A stretch of DNA of 64,000 nucleotides from Bacteroidales bacterium. GTDB lineage: Bacteria; Bacteroidota; Bacteroidia; Bacteroidales; P3. The notes beneath the pieces were generated by a model. It saw only the letters and a program-made list of their open reading frames with translations. It searched no databases and had not been told where the DNA came from. Location: contig JAFWOP010000033.1 in NCBI GenBank assembly GCA_017545365.1, positions 118,990 to 182,989 of the forward strand, written 5' to 3'. Made by a program: the position numbers and the translations under genes. This document shows, piece after piece, positions 42,380 to 52,600 of this stretch; position 1 is the first letter of the stretch; each line of letters opens with the position of its first letter.

Positions 42380-43546
42380 TTATTGCCGGAGGAGGCTGTC
42401 GACGGGCCAGTTCTGGAACCACAGTTCGCAGGCACCGTTGGGGTTCTCTTCGAGGAAGACGCCTACGCTGCCGTTTTTGAGCAGCGTCAGGGAGGAGTAG
42501 ACCGAGGGACCGTCGAAAAGGAGCACAGGATCCTGCCAGGTCTGCCCTTCGTCGTAGCTGACGAAGATGCTGACGTTGCGGCGTTCCATGGAGTTGGGTA
42601 TGCTGTGGAGCAGTATGTTGCGGCTGTCGCCTTGGTCGGTAGCGGCCAGGCGCAGGATGTCGCCGTTGCAGGCGTTGGCGGTCATGCAGTCCCAACGGCC
42701 TTGGGTACCCCATGATATGCCGCCATCGGAGGAGTAGTTGTAACCTCTGGCACCGTTTTGGCGGACGCTGATGAGGACGCGGCCGTCGGTGAGCTCCATC
42801 AGTTTGGCTTCGTCGCCGCCGCTATAGGCGCGGGCAGAGACGTGCCATGTGTGGCCGTTGTCGTCGCTGTATACCACGAAGTTGTCGAGGGTGTTGCCGG
42901 TCTTGCGGCACATGGCGGCGGCAAACATGATGCGGCCGGCATGCTGGCCGCGGGTGAGGCGCAGGCCGTTGCCGGAGCCGAAGAAGGAGGCGCGGTAGTC
43001 GCGGCAGGTGGCATTGGAGGCTTGGCTGCCCCACAGCTGGGCGGTGATGTCCTGGGGCGTTGACCAGCTCTGGCCGCCATCGGTGCTGCGGCAGACGTAG
43101 CTGCGTATGGGGTCGGACTCGCTGGAGGCGAAGAGGCCGTTGCCGCCGACAAAGACACATATCACGTCGCCGTTTTTGCACACCACCAAGGCGGCATCGC
43201 CGAAACCGTGTTTGCGGCCGGTGCCTTCGGCGATGGTGACGGGTTCGCTCCAGGTGCGGCCGTTGTCGGTGCTGCGGCGCGAGACGATGTCGATGTCCTC
43301 AGGGAGGTCAGTCTCGTTATACTTGCGGCGGTCGCAGGTGATGAGGAGCGTGCCGTCGGGGAGGCAGCAGATGGCTGGGATGCGCCAGTTGGTGCTGCCG
43401 TAGTCGCCCGGCCGGAAGAGGCATTGCTCGTAGTACTCGATGGGCTCGGCTGGCGGAAGGGTGTCGGGCGTGTCGGGTATGTTGACGGGGGGCTTCTGGC
43501 AACTGAGTGTCAGCAGGACAAGGGGGATGATGAGGGGTGTCTTCAT
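42380..43546 (-). CDS. Exo-alpha-sialidase (GH33-like) lipoprotein
   Basis: A 388-residue lipoprotein with lipobox LTLSC (Cys16). It has the sialidase fold: the NWRIPAICC motif with the first catalytic Arg, and five Asp-box-like repeats (STDNGRTW, STDGGQSW, SDDNGHTW, SSDGGISW, SYDEGQTW). A second Arg lies in ISVRQNGARGY, and GPSVYSSLTLL probably holds the catalytic Tyr. It releases terminal sialic acids from glycoconjugates, which suggests host-glycan use. The residue after the lipid Cys is Gln-Lys-Pro-Pro, without the acidic run of a strong surface-export signal. No sialate-catabolism genes are beside it, so it acts alone here. Confidence 0.88.
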   Translation of the reverse strand: MKTPLIIPLVLLTLSCQKPPVNIPDTPDTLPPAEPIEYYEQCLFRPGDYGSTNWRIPAICCLPDGTLLITCDRRKYNETDLPEDIDIVSRRSTDNGRTWSEPVTIAEGTGRKHGFGDAALVVCKNGDVICVFVGGNGLFASSESDPIRSYVCRSTDGGQSWSTPQDITAQLWGSQASNATCRDYRASFFGSGNGLRLTRGQHAGRIMFAAAMCRKTGNTLDNFVVYSDDNGHTWHVSARAYSGGDEAKLMELTDGRVLISVRQNGARGYNYSSDGGISWGTQGRWDCMTANACNGDILRLAATDQGDSRNILLHSIPNSMERRNVSIFVSYDEGQTWQDPVLLFDGPSVYSSLTLLKNGSVGVFLEENPNGACELWFQNWPVDSLLRQ

Positions 43547-43956
43547 GAGGTGTCTATGGGATTAAAGGGTTCGAAGGCTCAAAATATCATGTGCTTTACA
43601 CAACGCGCGAAAGGCATCTTTATTGTGTCGTGGCCTATCTTTTCAGGCTTGAAACCTGTACCCTGTGAGGCTCCCCGCAGCAATCTTTCACTCAGGCGGT
43701 AGCGTATGAGGGGTTTATGACTTAACTCGTTGCAAATTAACATCTTGATTTGCATGTGGCTACTATTCCTTTTCGTTTTTCATTGTGTTTGGTTTAGGGG
43801 TGGGCGATGAAACTCAAGACAGGCACAATCATTGCCCTGTAGTAAAAAAAGCCAAAATCACTACGGGGTGTGAAGGAGTGCGGAGACTGCGGGCCGACAG
43901 GGCAGAAGTATATCGTCACCATGTGCTTTTCTTCTATGCCTTTGGCCGCATATAGA
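43547..43956. other. Intergenic region downstream of panC and upstream of the sialidase
   Basis: No coding frame with sense is visible on either strand. The sequence is of mixed composition and carries no element that I recognise from elsewhere in the window. Confidence 0.4.
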
Positions 43957-44059
43957 TACCCCGCACGAGCTGTTTGGCTCAGCGCGGGGTAGGTTTCTTC
44001 GCAACCGTCGTTTTCTCGCCTCAGCAGACGAACTTGTTCGTATGCTGAGGCGAGAAAAC
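43957..44059 (-). terminator. Two long hairpins beyond panC
   Basis: GTTTTCTCGCCTCAGCA (44010-44026) pairs perfectly over 17 bp with 44043-44059, and the loop itself pairs ACGAAC (44028-44033) with GTTCGT (44036-44041). Next, TACCCCGC (43957-43964) pairs with GCGGGGTA (43984-43991). They lie 32 bases past the panC stop. The long stem ends GAAAAC on the minus strand without a real U run, so it may act as a 3' stabiliser as well as a terminator. Confidence 0.55.
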
Positions 44060-44091
44060 ATTGGCATATCTTGCTCCTGGCGGGAGGGGTG

Positions 44092-44961
44092 CTAGCGGAA
44101 GCGGATGACATCGATGAGGCGGACACCGTCGAGCCAGACGGCGATGCATCCGACGACGCCTTCGGCATCGTCCCAGTTGTCGATGGGCTGGAGGGTGATG
44201 TCGTTGACGATTTCGAAATATTCGGGTTCGAAGCGGAGGCCTTCCTTCATGGGGTTCACCTCATGGAAGGAGCTGAGGGTGTCCATCACCCACAGTTGGA
44301 CGCTTTCGACATCTTCATATTCCGCCATCTCGACTGCCTGGCAGAGGGTTGCGTAGATGGTGGGGGCTACGGCACGGGCTTCAGGGCTGAGGCGCATGTT
44401 GCGGCTGCTGAGGGCGAGGCCGTCGTCGGCGCGGACGATGGGGCAGGGGACCAGCTCGATGGGGTATTTTATCTGTTCGAGAAGGTTGCGGATGATGGCT
44501 ATCTGCTGGAAGTCTTTCTCGCCGAAGTAGGCGCGGTTGGGTTGTGCAAGGTCGAAGAGGCGGCGCACTACGACGGCGACGCCGGAGAAATGGCCGGGGC
44601 GGCGGGGGCCTTCCATCACCTCCTCGAGGGGTCCGAAGTGGTAGACGGTGTTGACGGGTTCGGGGTACATCTCTTCGACGGAAGGCACGAAGGCGATGTC
44701 GGCTCCGGCGGCAGAGAGCTTTTCGAGGTCGGCATCGACGGTGCGGGGGTATTTGGCAAGGTCTTCTTGGTTGTTGAACTGTATGGGGTTGACGAAGACG
44801 CTGACGACGACGAGGTCGTTCTGCTCGCGGGCTTTGGCCACAAGCGAGAGGTGTCCGTCGTGGAGCGCCCCCATGGTGGGGACGAGGCCGATGGTTTTAT
44901 TTGCCTTTTTGGCTTCTTGAATGGCTGCGGTGAGGGCAGCTACGGTAGTGAACGTTTGCAT
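44092..44961 (-). CDS. panC: Pantoate-beta-alanine ligase (pantothenate synthetase)
   Basis: A 289-residue cytosolic enzyme that joins pantoate and beta-alanine with ATP to give pantothenate, the precursor of coenzyme A. Signature motifs are PTMGALHDGHLSLV (the HxGH-type adenylate site), VFVNPIQF, FGEKDFQQ and LSSRN. I take the ATG at 44961 (MQTFTTVAALTAA); the frame is open far upstream on the same strand but only shadows the next gene. It is last in a three-gene minus-strand unit with the PF04020-like protein (62 bases upstream) and the Sua5/YciO-like protein. Confidence 0.95.
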   Translation of the reverse strand: MQTFTTVAALTAAIQEAKKANKTIGLVPTMGALHDGHLSLVAKAREQNDLVVVSVFVNPIQFNNQEDLAKYPRTVDADLEKLSAAGADIAFVPSVEEMYPEPVNTVYHFGPLEEVMEGPRRPGHFSGVAVVVRRLFDLAQPNRAYFGEKDFQQIAIIRNLLEQIKYPIELVPCPIVRADDGLALSSRNMRLSPEARAVAPTIYATLCQAVEMAEYEDVESVQLWVMDTLSSFHEVNPMKEGLRFEPEYFEIVNDITLQPIDNWDDAEGVVGCIAVWLDGVRLIDVIRFR

Positions 44962-45023
44962 TGTATGATGGGTTTGATAGATACGCGTTAGAGGGGATGG
45001 GTGTGATAGAGGGAGGGGTGGGG

Positions 45024-45521
45024 CTATTCTTCGTTTTCGTCTTCCTCGATGATTTCGTAGGAGGAGAAGCCGTTCTCGTCGGTGTCGGTGTGGGGGTCGT
45101 TGGAGGAGTTGTCGGACGGCTGGTAGTCGGGGCGGCGCATGAGGCGGTTGGGGAGTTCGAGGAGGTAGTTCAGTATGATAAGGAGGAGGCTGAATAACAG
45201 GGCGTCCCAGAAACTGTTGACGTGGAAGAAGGGTAGGAGGGAGGAGGCCAGCAGGATGATGACGGCGTTGATGATGAAGAGGAAAAGGCCCATGCTGAAG
45301 ATGGTGAAGGGGAGGGTGAGGACGATGAGGACGGGGCGGAGGAAGGTGTTGAGGACTGCAATGACGGTGGCGGTGATGATGGCGGCGCCGGTAGAGGTTA
45401 TGGTCACACCTGGGAGAATGCGGGTGGCGAGGATGGCGGCGAGGGTCAGGACTATGATTTGCGCCAGGAATCCGAGAGGGCCTGAATAGAGATTGGGTGA
45501 TTTGTTGACGGTTATCTTCAT
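45024..45521 (-). CDS. Phage-holin-family (PF04020-like) membrane protein
   Basis: A 165-residue protein with four transmembrane helices in residues 18-118, including GFLAQIIVLTLAAILATRILPGVTI and VLNTFLRPVLIVLTLPFTI, typical of the PF04020 (YvlD-like) family, and an acidic C-terminal tail (EEDENEE). The name 'phage holin family' is historical; chromosomal members are not lysis proteins and their role is unclear. It starts eight bases after the Sua5-like gene on the same strand. Confidence 0.8.
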   Translation of the reverse strand: MKITVNKSPNLYSGPLGFLAQIIVLTLAAILATRILPGVTITSTGAAIITATVIAVLNTFLRPVLIVLTLPFTIFSMGLFLFIINAVIILLASSLLPFFHVNSFWDALLFSLLLIILNYLLELPNRLMRRPDYQPSDNSSNDPHTDTDENGFSSYEIIEEDENEE

Positions 45522-45529
45522 AGGGGTGA

Positions 45530-46150
45530 TTATAGGTCAATGGGGCCTTTGCCGTAGCGGATTACTTCGAGGTTGCCGCCGGAGCAGTCGATGACGGTGG
45601 AAGGGCTGTCTTCGCCAAGGCCGCCGTCGATGACGAGGTCCACACGGTTGTCGAATGCTTCATGAATGAGCTCGGGGTCGGTGAGGTATTCGTTTTCCAG
45701 TTCTTCATTGACAAGGCGTACCGAGGTGCCGATAAGAGGGCATCCGAGGGCCTCGACGACGGCTTGCAGGATGGGGTTGTCGGGCACGCGCACCCCGATG
45801 GTCTTGTTGGGGTTGAGGTAGTTGCGCGGTACGTTGCCGTTGGCGTCCATAATAAAGGTGTAGGGGCCGGGGAGGCAGTCTTTGAGGAGGGCGAAGGTGT
45901 CCCGGTCCATGGGGCGAACATACTCCGAAGCCATGCTGAGCGAGGAGCAGAGCATGGAGTATTTGGCCTTCTTGAGTGTGAAGCCTTTGATTTGGGCAAT
46001 GGTCTCGACAGAGCGTTTGAACTCCATACTACAGGCGAAAGCATAGAGTGTGTCGGTAGGTACAACAATGATGCCGCCTTGCTGAAGGAGGTCGACAACA
46101 CGCCGTATTTCGCGCTGGTTGGGATTTTCTGTATATATTCTAGTTATCAT
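45530..46150 (-). CDS. Sua5/YciO/YrdC-family protein
   Basis: A 206-residue protein of the Sua5/YrdC/YciO family. The members that work in tRNA modification make threonylcarbamoyl-AMP for t6A37; YciO itself has weaker or uncertain activity. Motifs are VPTDTLYAFACSM, KKAKYSMLCSSLSMASEYV, PGPYTFIM and TVIDCSGG. Length fits YciO better than the longer Sua5. The ATG at 46150 is chosen because the 23 extra residues of an upstream start overlap the promoter. It heads the minus-strand panC unit. Confidence 0.85.
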   Translation of the reverse strand: MITRIYTENPNQREIRRVVDLLQQGGIIVVPTDTLYAFACSMEFKRSVETIAQIKGFTLKKAKYSMLCSSLSMASEYVRPMDRDTFALLKDCLPGPYTFIMDANGNVPRNYLNPNKTIGVRVPDNPILQAVVEALGCPLIGTSVRLVNEELENEYLTDPELIHEAFDNRVDLVIDGGLGEDSPSTVIDCSGGNLEVIRYGKGPIDL

Positions 46151-46162
46151 CTTTTGAAACTG

Positions 46163-46170
46163 CAAAAGTA
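46163..46170 (-). promoter_or_regulatory. -7 box of the Sua5-like operon
   Basis: Read on the minus strand the bases are TACTTTTG, a TAnnTTTG box, 12 bases before the start codon. The short gap of 76 bases to the divergent M64 gene leaves room for both promoters. Confidence 0.6.
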
Positions 46171-46226
46171 CGAAGTTTTTTTGAATTGCTATACTTTTTT
46201 TATAGAAATGTCGTTTCATAGGCGTT

Positions 46227-47528
46227 ATGAAGAAATTGTTTTTGCTCTTTAGCCTGATGGGATGCCTATGTGTTGGAGGTGTGTCGCAGGCTCAGAATGT
46301 GAGGTTTAAAAAATGTTTTGAGGACTACACTCTCAGGGTTGACTACCATCGTGTAGGCAATCGCCAGCACGACACGGTGTATGTGGTAGGTGTGGAAAGA
46401 ATAGAGGGTTGGGCGGGTTCGCTCACGCAACTGATAGAACCATTTGACAATGGTGATTATCGGGTGGTGGTGTGTGATGGTGCCAGCGGTCAGCCGCTGT
46501 ACAGTCGCGGCTACAACAGCCTGTTTCATGAGTATCGCGACACGCCCCAGGGCAAGGATAGCATAGCCTGTTTCGAAGAGGTGCTCCGCCTGCCATGGCC
46601 CAAGAAAAGGGTGGAGATATGTTTTCAGAAACGTGGGGCAGACCGGCAATACTACACTCAGTATCATTATAGCTTCAGCCCCGACTCGGCATTGGATAAG
46701 TTGGTGCGTGAGTCGTGGGTAAGGGTAGAAAGCCCGGTGAGGCTGCAATATAAGGGCGACAGCCATAAGAAGATGGATGTGGTCATCGTGCCAGAGGGCT
46801 ATGGCCCTGCCGACACGGCGAAGATGATGCGGGATATGGCGATGTTTTGCGACTATCTGCTAGGACAGAAGCCTTTTAGTAGTAGACGTGGTGATTTTAA
46901 CGTGTGGGGTGTGCCACTCACGGGGGAGGCTTCGGGCATTACCGACCCCACCAAGGGCATCGAGGTCAATAGTCTCGTCGGTTCAAGCTACAATACCTTC
47001 GGTGCCGACCGCTATCTGATGACTACACGGCTGTTTAAGCTGCATGATGCCATTGGGTCGACCCCCTGCGACCATATTATCATTATGGCCAATAGCACCA
47101 CTTACGGTGGTGGGGCTATTTATAATTTCTATGCTATGAGCTCGTTGAACGAGATGGCGTACATGGTGCTGCCCCACGAGTTGGGCCACAGCATCGGAGG
47201 ACTGGCAGACGAGTATGTGGACGAGGATTTGAGCTATGGCGACATGCATCAGTTGACGGTGGAGCCGCCCGAACCCAATATTACCACCTTGGTGGATTTC
47301 GACAAGAAATGGATGGATATGCTGCCAGAAGGCACTCCCATACCCACCCCTGCCGACAACAAGCTGTCGCGCAAGGAGAATGGTCCCTTGGGCGTTTACG
47401 AAGGGGCGGGCTATCACAGCAAAGGCATTTACAGGCCTGCGATGCACTGCATGATGCGGGATTATGCCCCTTTCTGCCCCGTCTGCTCCAAGAGGCTGAA
47501 TGAGGTCTTCGACCTCTATGTCAAGTAG
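46227..47528 (+). CDS. Peptidase family M64 (IgA-peptidase-like)
   Basis: A 433-residue exported metallopeptidase with signal peptide ending GGVSQA. The zinc motif is HELGHSIGGLADEY, with His317, Glu318 and His321 and the third ligand from the extended motif, typical of M64. The DVVIVPEGYG segment before it is also a family mark. The first about 150 residues form a beta-rich propeptide-like domain. M64 includes a Clostridium IgA-cleaving enzyme, but most Bacteroidota members have no known substrate. It lies divergently from the Sua5-like gene and about 100 bases before a lipoprotein gene. Confidence 0.88.
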   Translation: MKKLFLLFSLMGCLCVGGVSQAQNVRFKKCFEDYTLRVDYHRVGNRQHDTVYVVGVERIEGWAGSLTQLIEPFDNGDYRVVVCDGASGQPLYSRGYNSLFHEYRDTPQGKDSIACFEEVLRLPWPKKRVEICFQKRGADRQYYTQYHYSFSPDSALDKLVRESWVRVESPVRLQYKGDSHKKMDVVIVPEGYGPADTAKMMRDMAMFCDYLLGQKPFSSRRGDFNVWGVPLTGEASGITDPTKGIEVNSLVGSSYNTFGADRYLMTTRLFKLHDAIGSTPCDHIIIMANSTTYGGGAIYNFYAMSSLNEMAYMVLPHELGHSIGGLADEYVDEDLSYGDMHQLTVEPPEPNITTLVDFDKKWMDMLPEGTPIPTPADNKLSRKENGPLGVYEGAGYHSKGIYRPAMHCMMRDYAPFCPVCSKRLNEVFDLYVK

Positions 47529-47633
47529 GAGGGTGGGGCAGCAAGCCGCACAATGTCAGCCTTTGGCTGCAACGGGCAATTTATTTTGCAGGTTGCTATA
47601 ATAAACTAGAGGGTTTTGCGTTACTAAACTAAT

Positions 47634-49085
47634 ATGCTGAAAAAGGCTCTTTATATCGTGATAATCACCACGGGCGCGGTGATGTGCCTGCTGACTTCGT
47701 GCCAGAAAGAGGAACGCTATGGCTCTGACCTTGGCGGGCTGGAGTTCTCGTGCGACACGATAGCCTTTGACACCGTGTTCGTTCAGATGGGCACAACCAC
47801 ACGCCAGTTTAAGGTCTACAACCGAGGCAACGAGGCTGTGAGGCTGGACGAGGTGACATTGGCGGGCGGCTATGGGTCAAGGTTTAGGCTGAATGTGGAC
47901 GGCGATACGCACATGGTGGCCCGTGATGTGGCTATCGCTCCGGGCGACAGCATCTTTGTGTTTGTCCGCGCCAACATCAGGCCCAACCTCTCGACCGAGC
48001 CCTTCCTCATTGAGGATGCGGTGCTTTTCAAGTCGTCCGAAGGCTCGCGGAGTCTGCCGCTTACGGCCTATGGGCGTAATGCCGTCTACCATATACCCAC
48101 CGACACGATACATTATGCCGACGGCACCTATCTCATCGACCAATTCGGCAAGCCCTACGCCTATAGCGTTATAGATTGTGCAAACTGGCGTCACGACCTC
48201 CCCCATGTGATTATGGGTTATGCTGTGGTGGACTCGCGTCAGAAGCTGCAGCTGCAGGCTGGCGACGAACTCTATTTCTGCGAAGATGCCGTGCTGTGGG
48301 TATACGACAGCGCCACCCTTGAGGTGAGAGGGTCGGAAGAACGTCCGGTACTCTTCACCTCGGTAAGGCATGACGACTATTACGGACAACTCCCCGGGCA
48401 ATGGGGGTTCGTGTGGCTCTCGGTGGGCAGCTTCGACAATGTGATAGACCATGCGGTGATAGAGAATGGGTACGCCGGTGTCGTAGCCGACAGCTGCGCC
48501 AACCAAAACCCGACCCTTCGCATCAGCAACACGAGGATATACAATCATAGCCTTGTAGGCCTCTTAGGGCAGACGGCATATATTGTGGGTGACAACCTGC
48601 TGGTGGCGAATGGCGGAATGGGCACCGTGGCTTTGCAATACGGCGGATGGAGCCAATTTACAGGTTGTACCTTTGCCGACTACTGGAGATACGATTCGCG
48701 TAAACTGCCCAGTGTGCAATTGTCCAACTACATGGATGTGGAAGGGGTCCACTATGTGTGGCCTATGCATGCCCAGATGAGCGACTGCATCATCTATGGC
48801 GGGCTGCAAAACGAACTGTTGGTGTGGCTCGACAGCGTGGCCGCCGTCTCTGCCACCTTCGACCACTGCCTGGTGAAAGGCGGTGAATGGGATGAAGACC
48901 CCAAGTTTGTCGACCCCTACGAGGGCGACTATCATCTGGAAGAAGACTCACCTGCTATAGGTATCGGCTATCAGTACCCTGAGAGCGACACCGTTTCGAG
49001 AACTACCTTATTAGTAAAACCCTACAGGGCTGCCGGAGGACCCGCATTGTTTGCCAACCGTCCGCGACTGCCCCGAAAGAAATAA
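47634..49085 (+). CDS. Lipoprotein with right-handed beta-helix-like region
   Basis: A 483-residue lipoprotein with lipobox LLTSC (Cys23). The next residues are Gln-Lys-Glu-Glu, which closely fit the Capnocytophaga-type surface-export signal Q-K-(D/E)-(D/E). Residues about 30-150 are an Ig-like beta domain (TTTRQFKVYNRGNEAVRLDEV). Residues about 200-440 have the repeated short strands of a beta-helix (VLFTSVRHDDYYG, NVIDHAVIENGYAGVV, LRISNTRIYNHSLVGLLG). The ligand is unknown. It precedes ruvA by nine bases and could be part of the ruvA-sprA unit. Confidence 0.75.
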   Translation: MLKKALYIVIITTGAVMCLLTSCQKEERYGSDLGGLEFSCDTIAFDTVFVQMGTTTRQFKVYNRGNEAVRLDEVTLAGGYGSRFRLNVDGDTHMVARDVAIAPGDSIFVFVRANIRPNLSTEPFLIEDAVLFKSSEGSRSLPLTAYGRNAVYHIPTDTIHYADGTYLIDQFGKPYAYSVIDCANWRHDLPHVIMGYAVVDSRQKLQLQAGDELYFCEDAVLWVYDSATLEVRGSEERPVLFTSVRHDDYYGQLPGQWGFVWLSVGSFDNVIDHAVIENGYAGVVADSCANQNPTLRISNTRIYNHSLVGLLGQTAYIVGDNLLVANGGMGTVALQYGGWSQFTGCTFADYWRYDSRKLPSVQLSNYMDVEGVHYVWPMHAQMSDCIIYGGLQNELLVWLDSVAAVSATFDHCLVKGGEWDEDPKFVDPYEGDYHLEEDSPAIGIGYQYPESDTVSRTTLLVKPYRAAGGPALFANRPRLPRKK

Positions 49086-49094
49086 CGAAGAAGC

Positions 49095-49664
49095 ATGTAC
49101 GAATATATCAAAGGACGCCTGACCTCGCTTACTGCCACCAACGCCGTTATTGACTGTGGAGGCGTGGGGTTTCTGCTTGAGATAACTTTGAACACCTATG
49201 GCGCCATCCAAACCCAAGAGGAGGTTCGGCTCTGGGTGCATGAGGTGGTGCGCGAAGATGCCTACCTGCTTTATGGCTTTTACACCACCGCCGAGCGGGA
49301 GATGTTCCGTATGCTGTTGGGCGTGAGCGGTGTGGGTGCATCCACTGCGCGGGTGATGCTCTCGTCGTTGAGTGTGGACGAATTAAGCAATGCCATCGCC
49401 ACACAGGATGCCAAGCGGGTGCAGCGGGTGAAGGGCATAGGGGCTAAGACGGCGCAACGGATTGTGTTGGAGCTGCACGACAAGGTGTCGGGCGTTTCCG
49501 TAGGCAGTGCTTCCACACCGGCAACGAGCCTCAACAAAGAGGAGGCATTAAGCGCATTGGTCATGCTGGGATTTCCCAAGGCTGCTGCCGACAAGGTGCT
49601 GCAGTCGTTAGATGCTTCGCATTCGGTTGAAGAACTAATCAAGGAGGCATTGCAAAGACTCTAA
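49095..49664 (+). CDS. ruvA: Holliday junction branch-migration protein RuvA
   Basis: A 189-residue protein that binds Holliday junctions and loads the RuvB motor. The N-terminal OB domain begins MYEYIKGRLTSL, the tandem helix-hairpin-helix motifs contain LLGVSGVGASTA and RVKGIGAKTAQRIVLEL, and the C-terminal RuvB-binding three-helix domain spans about residues 140-189. Length is normal. ruvA beside sprA is a conserved pairing in this phylum, although the functions are unrelated. Confidence 0.96.
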   Translation: MYEYIKGRLTSLTATNAVIDCGGVGFLLEITLNTYGAIQTQEEVRLWVHEVVREDAYLLYGFYTTAEREMFRMLLGVSGVGASTARVMLSSLSVDELSNAIATQDAKRVQRVKGIGAKTAQRIVLELHDKVSGVSVGSASTPATSLNKEEALSALVMLGFPKAAADKVLQSLDASHSVEELIKEALQRL

Positions 49665-49691
49665 CACCGTTCAAACATACGACAGTTCCCA

Positions 49692-52600
49692 GTGAGATTA
49701 AACAAGTTCCATATAATCACCCTCCTGCTCATGCTGCTGCTCAATGCGGCGCCCATGAGTGCGCAGACACCCGACGCCGGCCCCACTGTTACGGTGGAGT
49801 ATGATGCCGAAAGCGGCGGATATGTGAAGGTGACGCGTGTGGGGGATATGGTTATCGACAGGCAGTATATGACCTTTGAGGAATATCAGGACTATCAGAT
49901 GACCGAGCTGATGAAGAAATATTGGAATGAACGTTCAGCCACAACCGACTCAGCCTCCGACGACGGTCTCCTGAGCCGTATTCCCGGTTTCAGCGAGATA
50001 AGCAAAAAGGTTGACGGACTCCTCGCGATACCCGACATCAGCATCAACCCAACGGGTAGCATTGACCTCACCTTCCAGCTGGTGAATAACTTCCGCGATG
50101 ACCCCCATCTTGATGCCAACATGCGTAGCATCACCCGTTTTGACTTCGATGAGAACATACAGGTGAGCATGAATGCCAAGATAGGCGACCTTTTCGATTT
50201 CGACATCAATTGGAACACCAAGGCCACCTTCAATTTCGAGAACAAAATCAAGCTGCAATATGCAGGTAAGGAGGACGACATCGTGCAGCTCTTCGAGGCG
50301 GCAAACATCTCTTTCCCCCTCAACACCACCCTCATCCATGGCAGTCAGGAGCTCTTCGGCATCCATACCAAGCTGAAGTTCGGAAAACTTACCGTAGATG
50401 CCGTCCTGTCGAAGAAGGAGACCAGCACCGAGAACATGCAGGTGCAGGGCGGTGCCACAACCCAGGAGTTTCAAATCAGGGCTGACGAGTATGAGGAAAA
50501 CCGCCATTATTTCATCTCGCAGTACTTTTATGAGAACTACAACAAGGCAATGGCCACACTGCCCACGCCCAACACCAACATCAAGATTATCCGTCTCGAG
50601 GTGTGGCGCACCAATGTGGGTGCTGCGGTGACTAACAACAGAAATATATTGGCTCTGACCGATTTGGGTGAGAACAACCCAATGAGCGACCGCATTGTCG
50701 GCGGCCTTTCCGTAAGACCTACTAACCGAAGCAACAACCTCTTCGATGTCATGAACCCTTCCGCCATTCGCAATGCCGACAACATCACCTCCTATATGCA
50801 GGGATTGGGGTTCACATCGGGGGTCGATTTCGAGAAGGTGCAGAGTGCGCGACTACTGAATAGTAGCGAATACACGTACAACCAGCAGCTGGGTTTCATC
50901 ACCCTCAGCCAGCCGCTGAGTTCCGACCAGGTGCTTGCCGTGGCATTCCAATACCAGGTCATCGGCGACACCACCGTGTATCAGGTGGGTGAACTCACCA
51001 CCGACGGCATCAACGACCCCAACACCTTGGTGGTAAAGCTTATCAAGGGTACCAGCCTCGACACCCGCAGCCCCCTGTGGAAGCTGATGATGAAAAACGT
51101 CTACTTTCTCCGCAGCACCCAGATAGGCAGGGAGAACTTCCGTCTGAATGTGTTGTATGAGAGCCGTGAGGGTGGTGTCGGCATCGGCTACTTCACCGAC
51201 GGTCCCAAGGAAGGCATCCCACTGATTGAGCTCTTCGGGTTGGATAGGATGGATGCCTCGCAGAACTATTACTATGCCGACGGCGTGTTTGACTGGTTCG
51301 ACAGCGCAGCCTTCAAGGGAGGTATCATCCAGTCCACCACTGGTCGCATCTTCTTCCCATACGTCGAACCCTTCGGACGTGACCTGCGTGCGCTGCTGGG
51401 CGACGACGAGTTTGCTAAAGAATACTGTTTCGACTCGCTCTACACCATGACCCGCACCCTTGCCCAGCAATATGCTGACAAGAACAAGTTCTACCTCGAA
51501 GGATACTATTCAAGCACCGTGAGCGGCGAGATTTCGTTGGGCTATAGCGTCTCACAGGGTTCCGTCACCGTTACTGCTGGCGGTGTCCCCCTCATCGAGA
51601 ATGTGGACTATACCGTCGACTACAGCATGGGGACCGTCCGCATCATCAACGAAAGCATCCTCTCCAGCGGCACCCCCATTAGCGTCAGCAGCGAGAACAA
51701 CTCCTTCAGCATGATGTCGAAAACCATGCTGGGCACCCATCTCAACTACGAAGTGCAGCCCGACTTCAACATTGGAGCCACCTTTATGAGACTTACCGAG
51801 AAGCCGTTGACACAAAAGAACAACTTCGGCGAAGAGCCTACCAGCAACAGCATCTGGGGGTTCGACCTCAACTACAGACACGAAGCCCCCTTCATCACCA
51901 AGCTTATTGACAAGCTGCCGGGTATTGACACCAAGGCTCCCTCCAACCTCACCCTTTCCGCCGAGTTCGCCCAATTCATTCCCGGTCTCTCTTCCACAGG
52001 TAGCAAAGAGGGCACCGTCTCTTATATCGACGACTTTGAAGGGGCCGAAAGCAGCATCGACCTCAAGGGCATTACCTATTGGCATCTGGCCAGCACACCG
52101 CAGGACTTCCGCCTCTCTGTGCCCCGTTTTCCTGAAACCGCGCCCTCCACGGGACTGGCTTACGGCTTTAACCGCGCCCGCCTCGCCTGGTACCGTATCG
52201 ACAATATATTTTACGAGTCGGGCTCCCCCCGCACCATCACCGACGACGACCGCTCCCAGCCCTATGCCCGCCGTATCAGCGAACAGGAAGTCTTCCCCAA
52301 CAAAGACCTGGCCCAAGGGTCGCTCACCAACATCTATGAGCTCAACCTCGCATTCTACCCTAACGAAAAAGGCCCATACAATTACGACGTGGCACCCAGT
52401 GCCTTCAGTGCCGGTATCACTGCCGACGGCCTCCTTGCCCAACCCAAAAGCCGTTGGGGCGGCATTATGCGCGAACTGGACTATACCGACTTTGAAACGC
52501 AGAATATCGAAACCCTCGAATTCTGGCTGATGGACCCCTTCATCGAGAACCCCAACCATGAGGGTGGCAACCTGTTTATCAACTTGGGCGAAATCAGCGA

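Noticed and set aside
42380..43546. A sialic-acid utilisation cluster
   Set aside because: Only the sialidase is present; no lyase, epimerase, kinase or SusCD-like genes are adjacent.
45024..45521. Prophage lysis gene, because of the holin family name
   Set aside because: Chromosomal PF04020 members are not lysis proteins, and no other phage gene is near.
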